Position numbers and translations under genes: made by a program
From: Solea solea
Taxonomy: Eukaryota; Chordata; Actinopteri; Pleuronectiformes; Soleidae
Assembly (NCBI RefSeq): GCF_958295425.1
Contig: NC_081149.1
Span: forward strand, 7,569,654 to 7,633,653
Direction of reading: 5' to 3'
Length of the DNA: 64,000 nt
Shown: one piece after another, positions 38,701 through 51,294 of the stretch
How the letters are laid out: every line of letters starts with the position of its first letter
Position numbering within the stretch: position 1 is the stretch's first letter
The notes under the pieces: generated by a model
What the model was told of the DNA's origin: nothing
What the model saw: the letters and a program-made list of their open reading frames with translations, nothing else
Databases searched by the model: none

Positions 38701-41700
38701 TTATCAATGTAAACCCCCTTTTTCTTGGAGGCATTAAAAATAGAGCAGTGGCGTGTTTTCATATTTTCACACTGACAAACTGTCACAACACTCCCCGAGG
38801 GTCTCGCCCGCTCAGGTGTGGCAGCGCCACAGGTGCTCACCTTGTCAGTGAGCAGCGCGATGAGGCGCTTGGCCTCTCTCTGCAGGTCCAGGTCCATGTT
38901 GAACAGCTGCCCATTGAGGGCCTTGTACACCTGATCCTTCCCGTCCACGCCGCAGGACTCCTCCATCGCCCGCTCCACACCTTGCCAGTCCAAGTCCTGG
39001 GGCAAGTGGCCCAGGAAAACTCGAACGTGCTCCGTGTTGTTCAGGGCGACGCAGAGCTGGCGGCAAGCGGAGAGAAGGGGTGAAATAAAGATCGGTGGAG
39101 GGGGAGGTGGGAGGTGGGAGGGGGAGGTGGGTGTGTGTAAATGACAGGAGTGTAAACATATCTGTGCTCCTTTGGAGCCTCGCGTGTTGCCAGGGAGAAC
39201 ACTTGCTGACATTTACTTCCCACGTCATTGTCCTCCCTCCCCCGGCTCTGCTTTGCCTCGGGCGTTACCTGCACTGTGAAGCTCTTGTGGTCTCGGCCCA
39301 GCTGGTTCCTCTCAATCTTGCGCGTTATCATCTCTGAGTAGCAAACGGCCTCACTGCAGAAGTTCTAGGAGGAAAATGACAGTTACTCTCTAGTAACATA
39401 GTGAAAGCAAGGCTTATCAGGGATCAATATAAACTATATGGACAAGAGTGTCCATATAGACCTTCAGGAACTGCTAATATGGACTTTTACAGCTTCCACA
39501 CTTCCTCAAGATTTTTGAAGTGTTTCTGTGTGAATTTGTGCTCATTTATTCTGTAGAGCATTTATGAGGTCAGGCACTGATGTTGGACGAGAAGCCCCAG
39601 GCTCACAATCTCTGTTCCAGTTCATCCCAAAGGGGCTTGGTGGGGTTGAGGTCAGGGCTCTGGGCGGGTCAGTCAAGTACTTCCAGACCAAACTCAAAGA
39701 CAAATCAATGTTGGAATAGAAAAGGGCCTTCTTCAAAGCTGTTGCCACAAAGTTGGAAGCAGAGCATTGTCCAAAATATCTTAGGTATGCTGACGTGTTA
39801 AGATTGTCCTTCGTCTGAGATAAGGGGCCTAGAGTCTGATTGAAACACCTGAATTCAGTACTTTTTTCCATATAGTGTAAATGTTCTATTTTCATTACTC
39901 TGTCCAATCACTTGGACAGAAGCATTAGTTGGACATTTGAGGTGTTAAGATCTCAGGAAATAAGAAGACACCTGTCTACCCTCAGCCGCCCGCATCAAAT
40001 TCAAATCACTGATGCTAGCCTACAAAGGGCTTCATGGGTCTGCTCCCACTTACTTAAATGCTCTCCTAAAGGCTCATGTTACCCCTCGACGACTCCGTTC
40101 ATCAAAGGATTGTCATCTGGTGGTGCCAACGCCCGGCACAAGACAATCCAGACTCTTCTCATGTGTCATTCCATGTTACAGAGCGCTACCAGAACAGGGC
40201 CGTGTGTCCTTGTCTATCTTCAAGAAGCTCTTCCAAGAGCACCTTCTGTCCTCGCTGTCCTATCTAGTGGAGTTCTTTCCAAGACTACTTCTATGTAGCT
40301 TATTCCTCTTTTGTGAGTCGCTGTGGATAAAAGCGTGTGCTAAATGCTTATATGTGAAATAAAACAGGAAGAAAGACAAAGACATGAAAAGTCTCAGAAG
40401 TAAATTCTTCTGCTCAGAAAACGCAGTTATTCAGCAGTTTGATGGGTTAAGCACTTCTCGTCCCCACCCACCCCCTACGGTGCTGCTGTATACACACAAG
40501 CGCTCCCTCAGCCAGGTCTGATAGTTGTGCTTCAGTTCAAGTAGTTTCAGAGGCAGAAGAATAACATCAACAACAACAACAACACAATTTACCAAAGCGT
40601 TACCTAGTGCAACTTTAAGCCAGAACGAGTTGTCGTCCTGAGGTGCGTGGGTCTCCTCTCTGAGTCGTGTATGTGTGCGTGCAGGAGGACGTGACTGTAC
40701 TCGTGTCAACGCTAAAAGAGCAGCACTCACGTCTGTCAGTCGAGTGACGAAGATGAAGGCCCCCGCAGAGTCTGGCCAGGCCATCTGGAGCCAGATCTCC
40801 CGTACCTGGCTGAAGCAGGTTGTCACCTCGACTGCGGAGGAGCTGTGTCGGGCCTGCTGCACGGACTCCAGCTGTTCACCACAACAACAACACACGGAGA
40901 GTTTATGAATGAAACATGCAACATGTACTTTTCTACTTCTATGTCTATGAGTCTATATGACACTGACACGATTAATTGGCAGAAATTGGCCATAATTCCC
41001 CTAAATAAGTGTTTTTATAGCCTTTAATATGCACTTTAAGACAATTTTTGTGTTTTCTTGTGATACTTTGATCATATTTAAGTCATTTTTCTGGATTTTG
41101 AAATGAATATTCCTGGTACGATATCGCCGTGACCATCTTCCCTTGTAAATATCTTGTTTTATGTTGTATTTCCCTCTTTTCAGCGTCGTCTTCACACGAC
41201 TGCGCACACCCATTCCCCTTCAGTTCCACCCACGTTCTGTTGTCCTCCCCCCCCCAACACAGTTCCATCTTTGTGTCCTGTGATTGTCGTGTCTCTGTTT
41301 CATCCCAGATAAGATTATTGTATTATTATCCACCTGCAGCGAGTTCCTTATTAAAAAACCTTATTCCTGCCAGACTAGACTATTTCCTATTCTTTTTTAA
41401 AATTAAAGTTCACCAATTTTAATTTTTTTTGGGGGGGGGGGGGGGGGGTTTGTAGAACTTGGAAAGGTGGTCTTCTTATGAAAAACTCTTTTATCAACGG
41501 CTCAATGGACGGAATGATTAGATATTAAAATTGGGCTATATTTATAAAAAAGTGATGGATGTTAATTTAAGTGTCTTGGGTGTGAATTTTTTTATTTTTA
41601 TATGCATCAGTTTTTTTCTTTTTCTTCTTTTGTTCAATGGTATTTTCTCTACTTGTCATTTGGAGCTGTAATAAAACACAAGTCTTCACACTGGCATCAT

Positions 41701-44700
41701 TTCAAGCACAGGCCCGCTCACCTTGTCTGACTCCACTGCTTTACGGATCCTGTCACACGATCTGTCGTGAATGATCTGCAGCCACTTGTGAATGGAGGAT
41801 TTGAACCAGTTATGGAAGCCCGTCAGGGCCAACATTTTAGCATCCCTGTCGGCGTCAGACAAAACGCGTGTGAGCACAAAACTGAAGACCAGACGGATGA
41901 ATCCAGCCGCAAATCTCTTAACCAAACGGATTCAAACCAACTTGAGTGGAAGAAACTCCCGGAAGCCTTTGAGGATTTTCAAAGACATGAAGAGCTCGTA
42001 GATGGTCTCGCCCATGGTTTGAGTCAGTTTGGAACTCTCCTGCTCCAGCGTCCCACACACTCGCTCCATCGCGCCATTCACGTCGTCGGCCACCTGGGGG
42101 ACGATGAGAGAACTGTAAAACCTCCGGCAGCCGCAGAAAGAAAAGTTTTCACTCTTCACGTATTCAAGCACCTACCTGCTTCTCCAACTGTCTGTATGAT
42201 ATGCTGAGGAAATCTACTTTCACAGCACTGTGGGCACAAAAACAAAGGACACTTATAAGTGTCTCTGTAGCAGCGAGCAGGATTATCGTTCTTCTTTTTT
42301 GTGTGATTTATTCTGTATTGAGGTTTTCAGATTCTAACACAGCACTGAGCTCAAAGACGATTACAGTAAGCCGTAACTTTCATACGTGTGGTTTGCTGAA
42401 TATAACAGCAGCAAATCTAAAATAGGTGGAATGAAATTAATTAGTATCACTGCTAAATCATGTGGCCTGAGTGCTGGTACCAGGTATCGTTTCAAATAAA
42501 AGCTGGTGGGACACCGCCGCCAAACTAAATCCCCAGAGTCTGAACTTAAAGCTGGCGTCATGAAATAATTGAGTTAAAATCGTCGTTAAATAGCTAAATA
42601 TTCTGACAGCTTTCACTGGTTTAGAGTGTATAGTAAATGTAGGAGAATCTTATCTTATCCAATCAGGAGCCGGAATTCCAAAAAGAGGTTAAGACAGTTT
42701 CCCGCCAAATGCCTTGAGCACAGAAACAGAAAATGTATACTCTGTTTTCATCCATTTCACGTCCGTCCGTCTCAAACGTCATCTCCGTCACCACGCAATA
42801 TTTCCTCTAGAGGGCAGTGCCGAGTACCACGTCAACAAATTATTGCGCTTGATATGAAATAACCAAACACCTCCTCGGTGTTGCCGATAAGAGAGGTCGA
42901 TGACGAGCAGCATTTTCAATATTTCTGTATGTCCGCCACGATTTTTTTGACAACTTGCTTCATCAGATAGCCCCTCGAATCAAACAAGGCGCATTCCAGT
43001 GGCGCGTCAGTGAGTGAAGCCGAGCGCCTGGAAGTCACTCTCTTGTTTTCTGGCTGCAGGGATTAGCCGGCGAGCTTTTTAATGCTCCTAAAGACTCTCT
43101 TTTTGGTTGTTTTCCTGACTAATTGGACTATTTACTGTATAATAAATGCCCCCACGATTTCCGGCGGTATTGTCATTGTGCGACAGATGAAACTAATGCA
43201 TGTCCGTCGTTTGCGTAAAATACAAATGGGACTTAATGCTATAAGCGCCAAAAGATTTCCCTGTGTTCCAGCTCCATTTCTCCATTTTTCCCATCTATCA
43301 TTAATACCTATGGAATTATCGTCTTCTAACGTGTTCAGTATTGAGGTTCACCTGTAGAAGAGTTTGTTGTAGATTCTCTGGGCTCTCTGTACGTCGGCAC
43401 ACACGGCGTCCACCACCTGGACCAGCTTCTTCAGCTGCTCTTCCAGAGTCTGCAAGACATCCAAAAATCACAGTACGACGACGATAAATAATGAATTTGG
43501 ATTCATTAAAGACTCATGAAAATCAGGACAAACTTACCCCAACCTCTAGTTTATAACGTGCAATCAAGCTCTCGTACCACTCTGCTGTCCCTTTCTGTTG
43601 AGACAATGACACAAATGACTTTTCTTCGTACCACGACTTATGCAGCACATCATTTGTTATTCTTGTCTATTACTGCACTCTACTGTGCGCCGTCTCGACC
43701 CGACTATCAAAACTCATTCTCATTATGTGGCAACATGTTCAGGATGACAATAAAGCAGCCTTGAACCTTACGACGCTCTGTAAATCAACACGATGCAATG
43801 CAATTAAACTCGTGATGATGGGTCACTGAATTGTAATGGGGGAGAATTTCATTCCCGCGCTGCACCTGATATTCTGTCCTTGTATAACTATTCCAATTAT
43901 CATTTTGTAATATGTGTCAATACGTATAATTTGCTGTCTACTGTTTTACATATGGACATTTACTTTAGTTGCTTCCGATGAGTTATAGGCCAGAGAAGTA
44001 TTTTTATGCCTTATTTACATTTTTAAGTGTCTTAATATCTTCCATTGTGCTGCATTTGCCACAGCAAACATGAGCAATTTCACCAAAGATTACATAGCGT
44101 TGCTTTAAGTACACGTACAAAACTTCATTTTTTGATTGTTCGTTGTTACCTTGACAGCGGTGGTGATGTCCAAATGCAGCTCATTTCGTAGGGGGCATAC
44201 AGTCTTAAACGCACGCATGTTTTGCATGTAGCCAATCCCCCTGGTGCACACAGACAGGAAAAGAAATAGCTTTATCTTTAAGCTTTCATCTTTCAGGTCA
44301 AATAAATCAATTTGAAGTGTTTTCAAATTTAGTCAAAGTTATTTGACTAAATTTATTTACCGAGTGTGCATGTTACATTCCGGAGGGTAAGTTTGTTTGT
44401 GTAGGTGTATTATCGCTTTATAATTAAAACCATATGGTTAAAATTAGCCTTTCATGATGTCCTGAAGGTAAGGACCTTGCTTAATGGAAACAAAGAGGAA
44501 TGACGTCCTTTCTGGTCTGTGAAGGCCACCGTAGTTCCCTGGTGTGACCTTTAATGTGCTGTATATGAAAAGTGGGAGCACATTGTACATTGTGGGTCAT
44601 TTCTATGTGAGGAAAATGCTGGATGAGACCATTTCAAATGTTAGAGTTCATAGACTTCATGATGAGAATTAAACTCTCTTAGACACGTTTCTGTAGGTTG

Positions 44701-47700
44701 CTTTGCAGTGTAGGCACAAGTCTTGTCCTCTCTCAGATCACTTCATTTACACTATCCTGAGATGTTATTATAAAATTATTGATCCATAACCCCAAAAATC
44801 TGTTGCCTACCCCAGCTTTAAGGTTTGGTTTTGGTTAGAATAAGGTTTGGGGAGAGGGATTCAGTGGTTATGCATTCGATAGAAGTGTGTTTCTGAAGTT
44901 TCAATCACTTCCCTTGATTCCCTGATGGTAATTTGAGGCTGAGAGAAAAAAAGGACGGTGACTTTAGTTTATCAAAAGCAGAACATTTCCTCTATACCAA
45001 CAAAGATCTTATACATTTGTTGTTTGTTTACCGACCTCTCTGGTGTAAATGTCCTCAACATCAAGACTAAATGCATAGATTGTCCATGAAATCCACCGTG
45101 GACTCTCATGTTCTCAGAAGAATTCATCTTTACGATTTACGGTGATTTCCCTGAGCTAAAAGTTCCATCATGCTTTGCGATCAAATTGCATTTATACCGT
45201 ATCTAAATCTGTAATTTTTAGTTTAACGCTGTGAATGACATAATCAGATTACTGCCTTTACTGCTGGAATGGAAGCATTATGTGATTTAGAGGATATAAA
45301 TGTTGCCTGGGGATAGATACAAAAACAAAAAAAAAAAGGTTTCCACAATGTGTTTCAACAAGGCCAGGAACAAAATGTGTAAAATCTCTTTTTGATATGA
45401 GAAATGATTGAGGCGCTGCTCCCTCCACAGAGTGTGACTGACTGCTCGTAGTCTCTCTCTGTGTGTCTCTGTTGGGGTGAGAGGTTGAGCGTGTTGTTGA
45501 TATGGCAGCACGGCGCGGGTGCGTGATGTGATGTGATGGCAGTGTGACTTTACCTCAGCATGAGCTCGTAGCGCGTAATGGCAGCGGCGCTGGTGCAGGG
45601 GAAAACCTGACGCATGTTCTTCATCAGGCACAGGCAGTGCTCTGTGTACAGCCTGAAGCTGTCTGACAGCTGCCTCTCCTGGACACAGGAAGGGCCCTCA
45701 GTTATAGCTTCAAGAACAATGGCCGCGAGGCATTTTTGGCTGAACCAAAAACCTTGATGAATGTCAGTGAAGAGCTGAGCTAATGAGGTGACTGTTTCCC
45801 GATGATGAAAGGTTTGTTCCTACCAGGAAGCCAGTGGCGGAAAACCTACCAGGTCTCCCCTCACAGTGGGAGGGTCCCACTCTGCATCGATGGTTCTCAG
45901 GAGGCGCAGCAGCAGGGAGTAGCACACCCTCTGGGTCCGATGGTGGCCGCTGTAGCACTGCCAGCGACTACAACAAAACACACACACAAAAAAAACAAAG
46001 CGTTTACCTTTTTACCTCGATTAAAAAAAACATTCACATTTGATTTGATCAATGTCATCCAGCCGTTAAAACTCACATAATGGCCTGTTGGAGAGGTGAG
46101 AGATCAGTCTGCACCGCGTGGTGAGTCAGCACAGTCCAGGCTGGAGGACAAACCTGTCCGTTCCAGTTGTAGGGCTCTCTCTGGAGTCACATGTGGTGGA
46201 TATGCAAGTCATATCAATCAATCATGGGCTACTGTGGCGAGTACAAGAAGAATCTGTTTCCCAAAGTGCCCATACAGAAATACAAATCCTGAACCCGGAG
46301 CAGGATTACCACCAAAATGTCTTTGGGCCATAATTTACAAATGCAGAAAAAATCCACCCAAATCCACCCTTTATGCTTGAGTTTATGCCAACGTCCTTGG
46401 TGGAGAGACGATAGTTTTCACCCACATGAAAATACCTTTCAAAAACACTGAAGTCATATTTAGAGGGCAGTGGCGTCTCTGAACACAAAACAAACTTCAA
46501 CCACTCACCAAATGTTCACTCTATCAAGAAGGTAAGAATCTTCAAAACATTCTCAGACGTTCAGTAAATCCCTATCTTTTACACAGGGTTCCCACAACTC
46601 GGTTCAAATTCAATGACTTTTTAAGGACTTTCCAGGACCATTTCCCTCAAAATCAAGGACGAAATGTGCTGACACAGCTTATGACGGGAGGGCAACTTGT
46701 AAAAGTCTCTTCACCCATGGCATCCACTTTTATTGATTGAAGTGACTGCCCTCTGGGATCTTGGTCAAAGCCAGACTTTTTTATTTTCTTTGGTGAGACA
46801 GATAATTTTTTTTCTCACGTCAACGGCGAAAGGAGACAGTGGACAGTGTCCACAGCACCGCTAGTAATAACGACTCGAAGTTTGTTCTGTGTAGGCCGAG
46901 TCTTTGTATATTAAGCAATGAAAGACGCTTGAAACGGGGCGACATTTACCTAAGTATCAACTGTAAAACATCATATCTGTCAAAACTCAGTGGATTTGAG
47001 CGGTAAGTCCAATTTAACCCAAGATAAAATAATTTAAAAAAATATTTTGTTGTTACAGCAGAGAATCTTCATTTATAAAGATATTTTTGACTATACAACA
47101 TGGAGGAGACTCACCTTAACATGTGCATGCTCATACTCCACAATCTGACTCAGCAGTTTCTTGTGAATGGAGATGTTTGATTCCTTCTTGGATAAAGTTG
47201 TGTCTCTCTGATTTGACAAAACAAAAACACCTCCCATATTACACCCGTTCTTATGTATAATCTGAACTAAAGACGACAATCTACATTATGTAACACGTGC
47301 AGTACCTGGTTGGTGAAGAGCTTCAGCATCAGGTGACACTCTCCCTGAACTTTGGATGCACTCGACCGTGGCTCCAGTTTGAACCATGTGTCGTAACCGA
47401 TGACAGGAACCTCCTGCAGCGAGGAAACCAGTTCATTATTGGCACTGATGCAGTTCCAGGGAAATCCTTTTATTGTTGTTTTTTTTTTTATGCAGTCGTG
47501 GCTCGTTTGTGCACATCCGACTTTGTAGCCGTTTGTTTTGAACTCGTCCACTTTGAACACTCACGTTCAAAGAGATGTTAATGCAGCCGAGGAAGTCGTC
47601 GGCGTTCTCCTCGGAGCCAGAGGACGCGGAGCCGTTGGCACGCACCGACTTCGCTATCTGCTTGAAATACCTGAGAACACAGAGGGCAGTGTGTGAGGTG

Positions 47701-50700
47701 GAAGCCAAGGTGTAGGCAGCTCTTTAAAGGGGAACCGGGTGGCGCTCTTGTTTTTGCAGACCTGAAGAAGATGCTATGGCTATAGCACTCGAAAGAAATC
47801 CTTCATTCACAACTGTGCAGAAGTGTGACTGTTTATTACCAGAACTTAAATGCCACAGTTGCCCAATCTGTCTCTTTTTCAGTTGTAACGAGTAAAATTG
47901 AGAAAATCATGTGTTTGTGTTTGTCCATATGAAAATTATGTGAAGTGGCGTAGCAAAAGTTGAAAGTTGACTTTTATTCATTCCACTTGGAAAGATTAAT
48001 TAAAAAAATATCACATTCATAGGGTTGGGGACAATTTTGGCCAAATTTTTATTTTATTTTTTTCATCAATTAAACATTTTTTTGATTGAGTTATATGTAA
48101 AAAATGTTCCAACAAAATAAATGGTAACAATAAAAACCAAATTTTTTTAGGCTTTTAAGATGAACTGAAAACACCAATGAAGGCCCTGTTTTATAACGAT
48201 TGGTGAATTCAAAGACTTTCTAACACTTTTAAATTCGTGTTTACTTGCATTATTAACTCATGTTTCTTTTATTTTTCAGAGTTAAAGAGGAAAAACTGCA
48301 CATCCTCCTAGGATCACTTTGTCCCTTCGTCGCTTTGAGTGACATTCTTTCAGGAGACACGTCTGCCGTTCCCTGATCTCTCCCTGACACGACTGAACTC
48401 ACCGAGCTCACAGCTAAATTGACAGTGGGCTTCCCTGTATGTCAGACTCTATTCAAGATGAAAAGATAAAAAAAAAAAAGAAAACAAATGAACAAACCTA
48501 ATTGACAAGCCGGATGCTATAATGCGCGAGCTTAATTCAGATGGAAATAACCCCTTTGATTGGCAGCTAGAATGTATTCATCTACTGACGGCGGCAGAGC
48601 CAGTTGAATGAATGAATGAATGAATGATTCATAAATGTAGGGTAATTTGGCACAGAAGGGGGAACCTGTGAAGGAGTGGCATTTAAATCTTTCTGCATGA
48701 GATGACTGCGATGATGTAGATTCCTCTACCTGCCCATTCCTCGAAGTCCACTGACTTCATTGAGCTTTTTGCAGGCTTCGGCGACAGACACGTCATCGTC
48801 GTGGTCCCTGAGGACAGAGAAGACGTCATGAGAAACTCCGGAAAGAACATGCTTGCAAACATGTTCCTCTACTGACCAGACCAGTGTGGTTCCATTCTAC
48901 ACAGACAGTTTAAAACTGAATCAGATGACGTTCAGGTAATAGAAAAAAACATATTTAACACGTTTTTGTTTTGTGCAAATTACATTTTAACAGTTCTCAC
49001 GCACTGCACTTAAACAACCATCTAAAGATTCCATATATTTTCATACATTTAATGTATTAACTATTATTATTATCATTAATATTATTATTGTTATTATTAT
49101 TTTTACTATTATTATCATTAAGCTTTGTACTGTCTGGTTTTAATTGGAATTTATGTGTTTGAATGAAGTATGAAGTGTTGAAATTCTTGGTTTGTGTCTC
49201 TGTCTGATTAAAAACTGTACAGTAAAACTATAAGAATTTAGCAGAAATGGAAATAGAAAATGAAAAAATACGAAGTAGAAAATGTAGAAAGCATTAGCTG
49301 AAGAAAATACATGAAAATACTTTTTTGTGTGTTGTTTTTTCCAATCAGCATTGAAGCAAATATAACACAACTGAATAACCCAATGGCACATGGCGGGATA
49401 GTAGTAAGCACTGTTGCCTTGCAGCAAAAAGACCTCTGGGATTTGTGAGTCAGAATAAGGGCCTCTCTCTGGGTGGAATTTGCATGTTCTTCCATGTGTG
49501 GATGTGAATTTTCTCCGGGTTCTCTACAAACCTCATGTGGAGGCTAAAGCAGTAGACAATGGATGAATAACCCCACAGTGTTAATGTGTAAAAATCTTAC
49601 CATATGTCCAGATGTAGGAGGTCATTGTGGACGTCATCTATTTCACTGTAAAAGGGTGAAAAAAACACAACATAAACCAATAAAAAACTCCTCAACGAAA
49701 CCATGTGCATGAGTAAACACTGACAAAGAACAATTAAATCAGTCCACAGAGACTTGATAGATCTGGGGGTTAATGGGAAACTGTGAATCCCTCCCGTCAC
49801 ATGCATCATCACGTCGGCTACGAAAGGTTAAAGAGTTGCACTCACAACACAAAGTGCTCGTCCCACACTGGGTTGAGAGTCTCCGGTTTGACCTCGGTCA
49901 CCTGGATGCACCTGGCGGGCAACACCTCCTTGGTGCTGGATCGCTTCTCCAGCTTCTCCCTCCTCTTCCTGAAGCTGAACTTTCTCTCCTTCTTCTCCTC
50001 CATCTCCCGGGGACTCTGGCCCACCAGGATTCCCAGCATGCAGTAGGGGTCACTGTACCCTGGCAGGTGTCAGTGTGACACAAAGAAAAGGTCACTGCAA
50101 GTGTAAAACGTCTTTCTTGTGCCTGCGCTAATGATGCTGTTACAGCAGCGTGGGGGGAGGGGGGGAATACGGGGACGCCATCACCGCAGTTACAATCACC
50201 GTGTTGTGTTTCTTTTTTTTTGTTGAAGTGCTCGTCAGTGTAATCAGTGTGAGTGGACGTCACTGGGTTTGTCTGAGATTCATTACAGGTCGTATGGGAA
50301 GTGGGCACAAGTAGTTTGTTATGGTCAAAGGAAACGATGGAAATGTATCAGCCCATTAATAAAGAAATGAGTGTGTACGGCTTAATACTATGTACATAAA
50401 CTGTAGTACACACGTCTGTAATCATTCAAAACAATAGCGTAATTATTACTTCTATTGTCACACAAATGCCAGTATATTATATGCAAATAGCACATACATA
50501 TGGAGATAAAAAAGACCAGATATTGACTTGATGATACTTTATAGCAGCCTCAATTTTAATATGAGAGTTATCAAATGTAAGTTTCACAAACTTGTCGCAC
50601 TGTTGTTTTTATTTAAAGGGAAATTTTGATCATTTTCAGCCTGGGTCCCTACTTTTTTATGAAGCAGATATGTGAATAAATGCTACTTTAAAACATTATG

Positions 50701-51222
50701 GAAGCAATAGAGTATACATACATGGCTTTTGTCGATTCCTACTCTGTATCATGGATAAACATCTGCCATAAAAAGGTTTAATTACACTGTATATTTTTCC
50801 TGAGGAGAGACCCCCCCCCCCCCCCCACACACACACACACACATTCCCTGTTCACCCCCCTTCTCCTCCCATCAGAGCCAGAACCAACAGACCGAGGAAC
50901 AGCTGTGGACGTGCTACAAGACTATAAAACTATAAAGTCCACACGCCTTTCAGATCGAGCGCAATACACAGCTTATTCTTATTTCATACAGTATACGTAT
51001 GTGTATTTTATTTATTTTTTAATATTTTTACATATATACTTTTTAATGTGATGCTGTATATTCTGTGACAGTCAACAAAATGTCCAATAAAATGCTCAAA
51101 TTCTTTTTTTTAAACTGCATTTTCTTTATTCCCACTACCATAAACATCTAAAACAATAAGAAAGTTAAAACATTCATTCACGCATTATGCCACAATACAC
51201 TTACTTTATGATTACTGTATAT

Positions 51223-51294
<72 letters not shown>

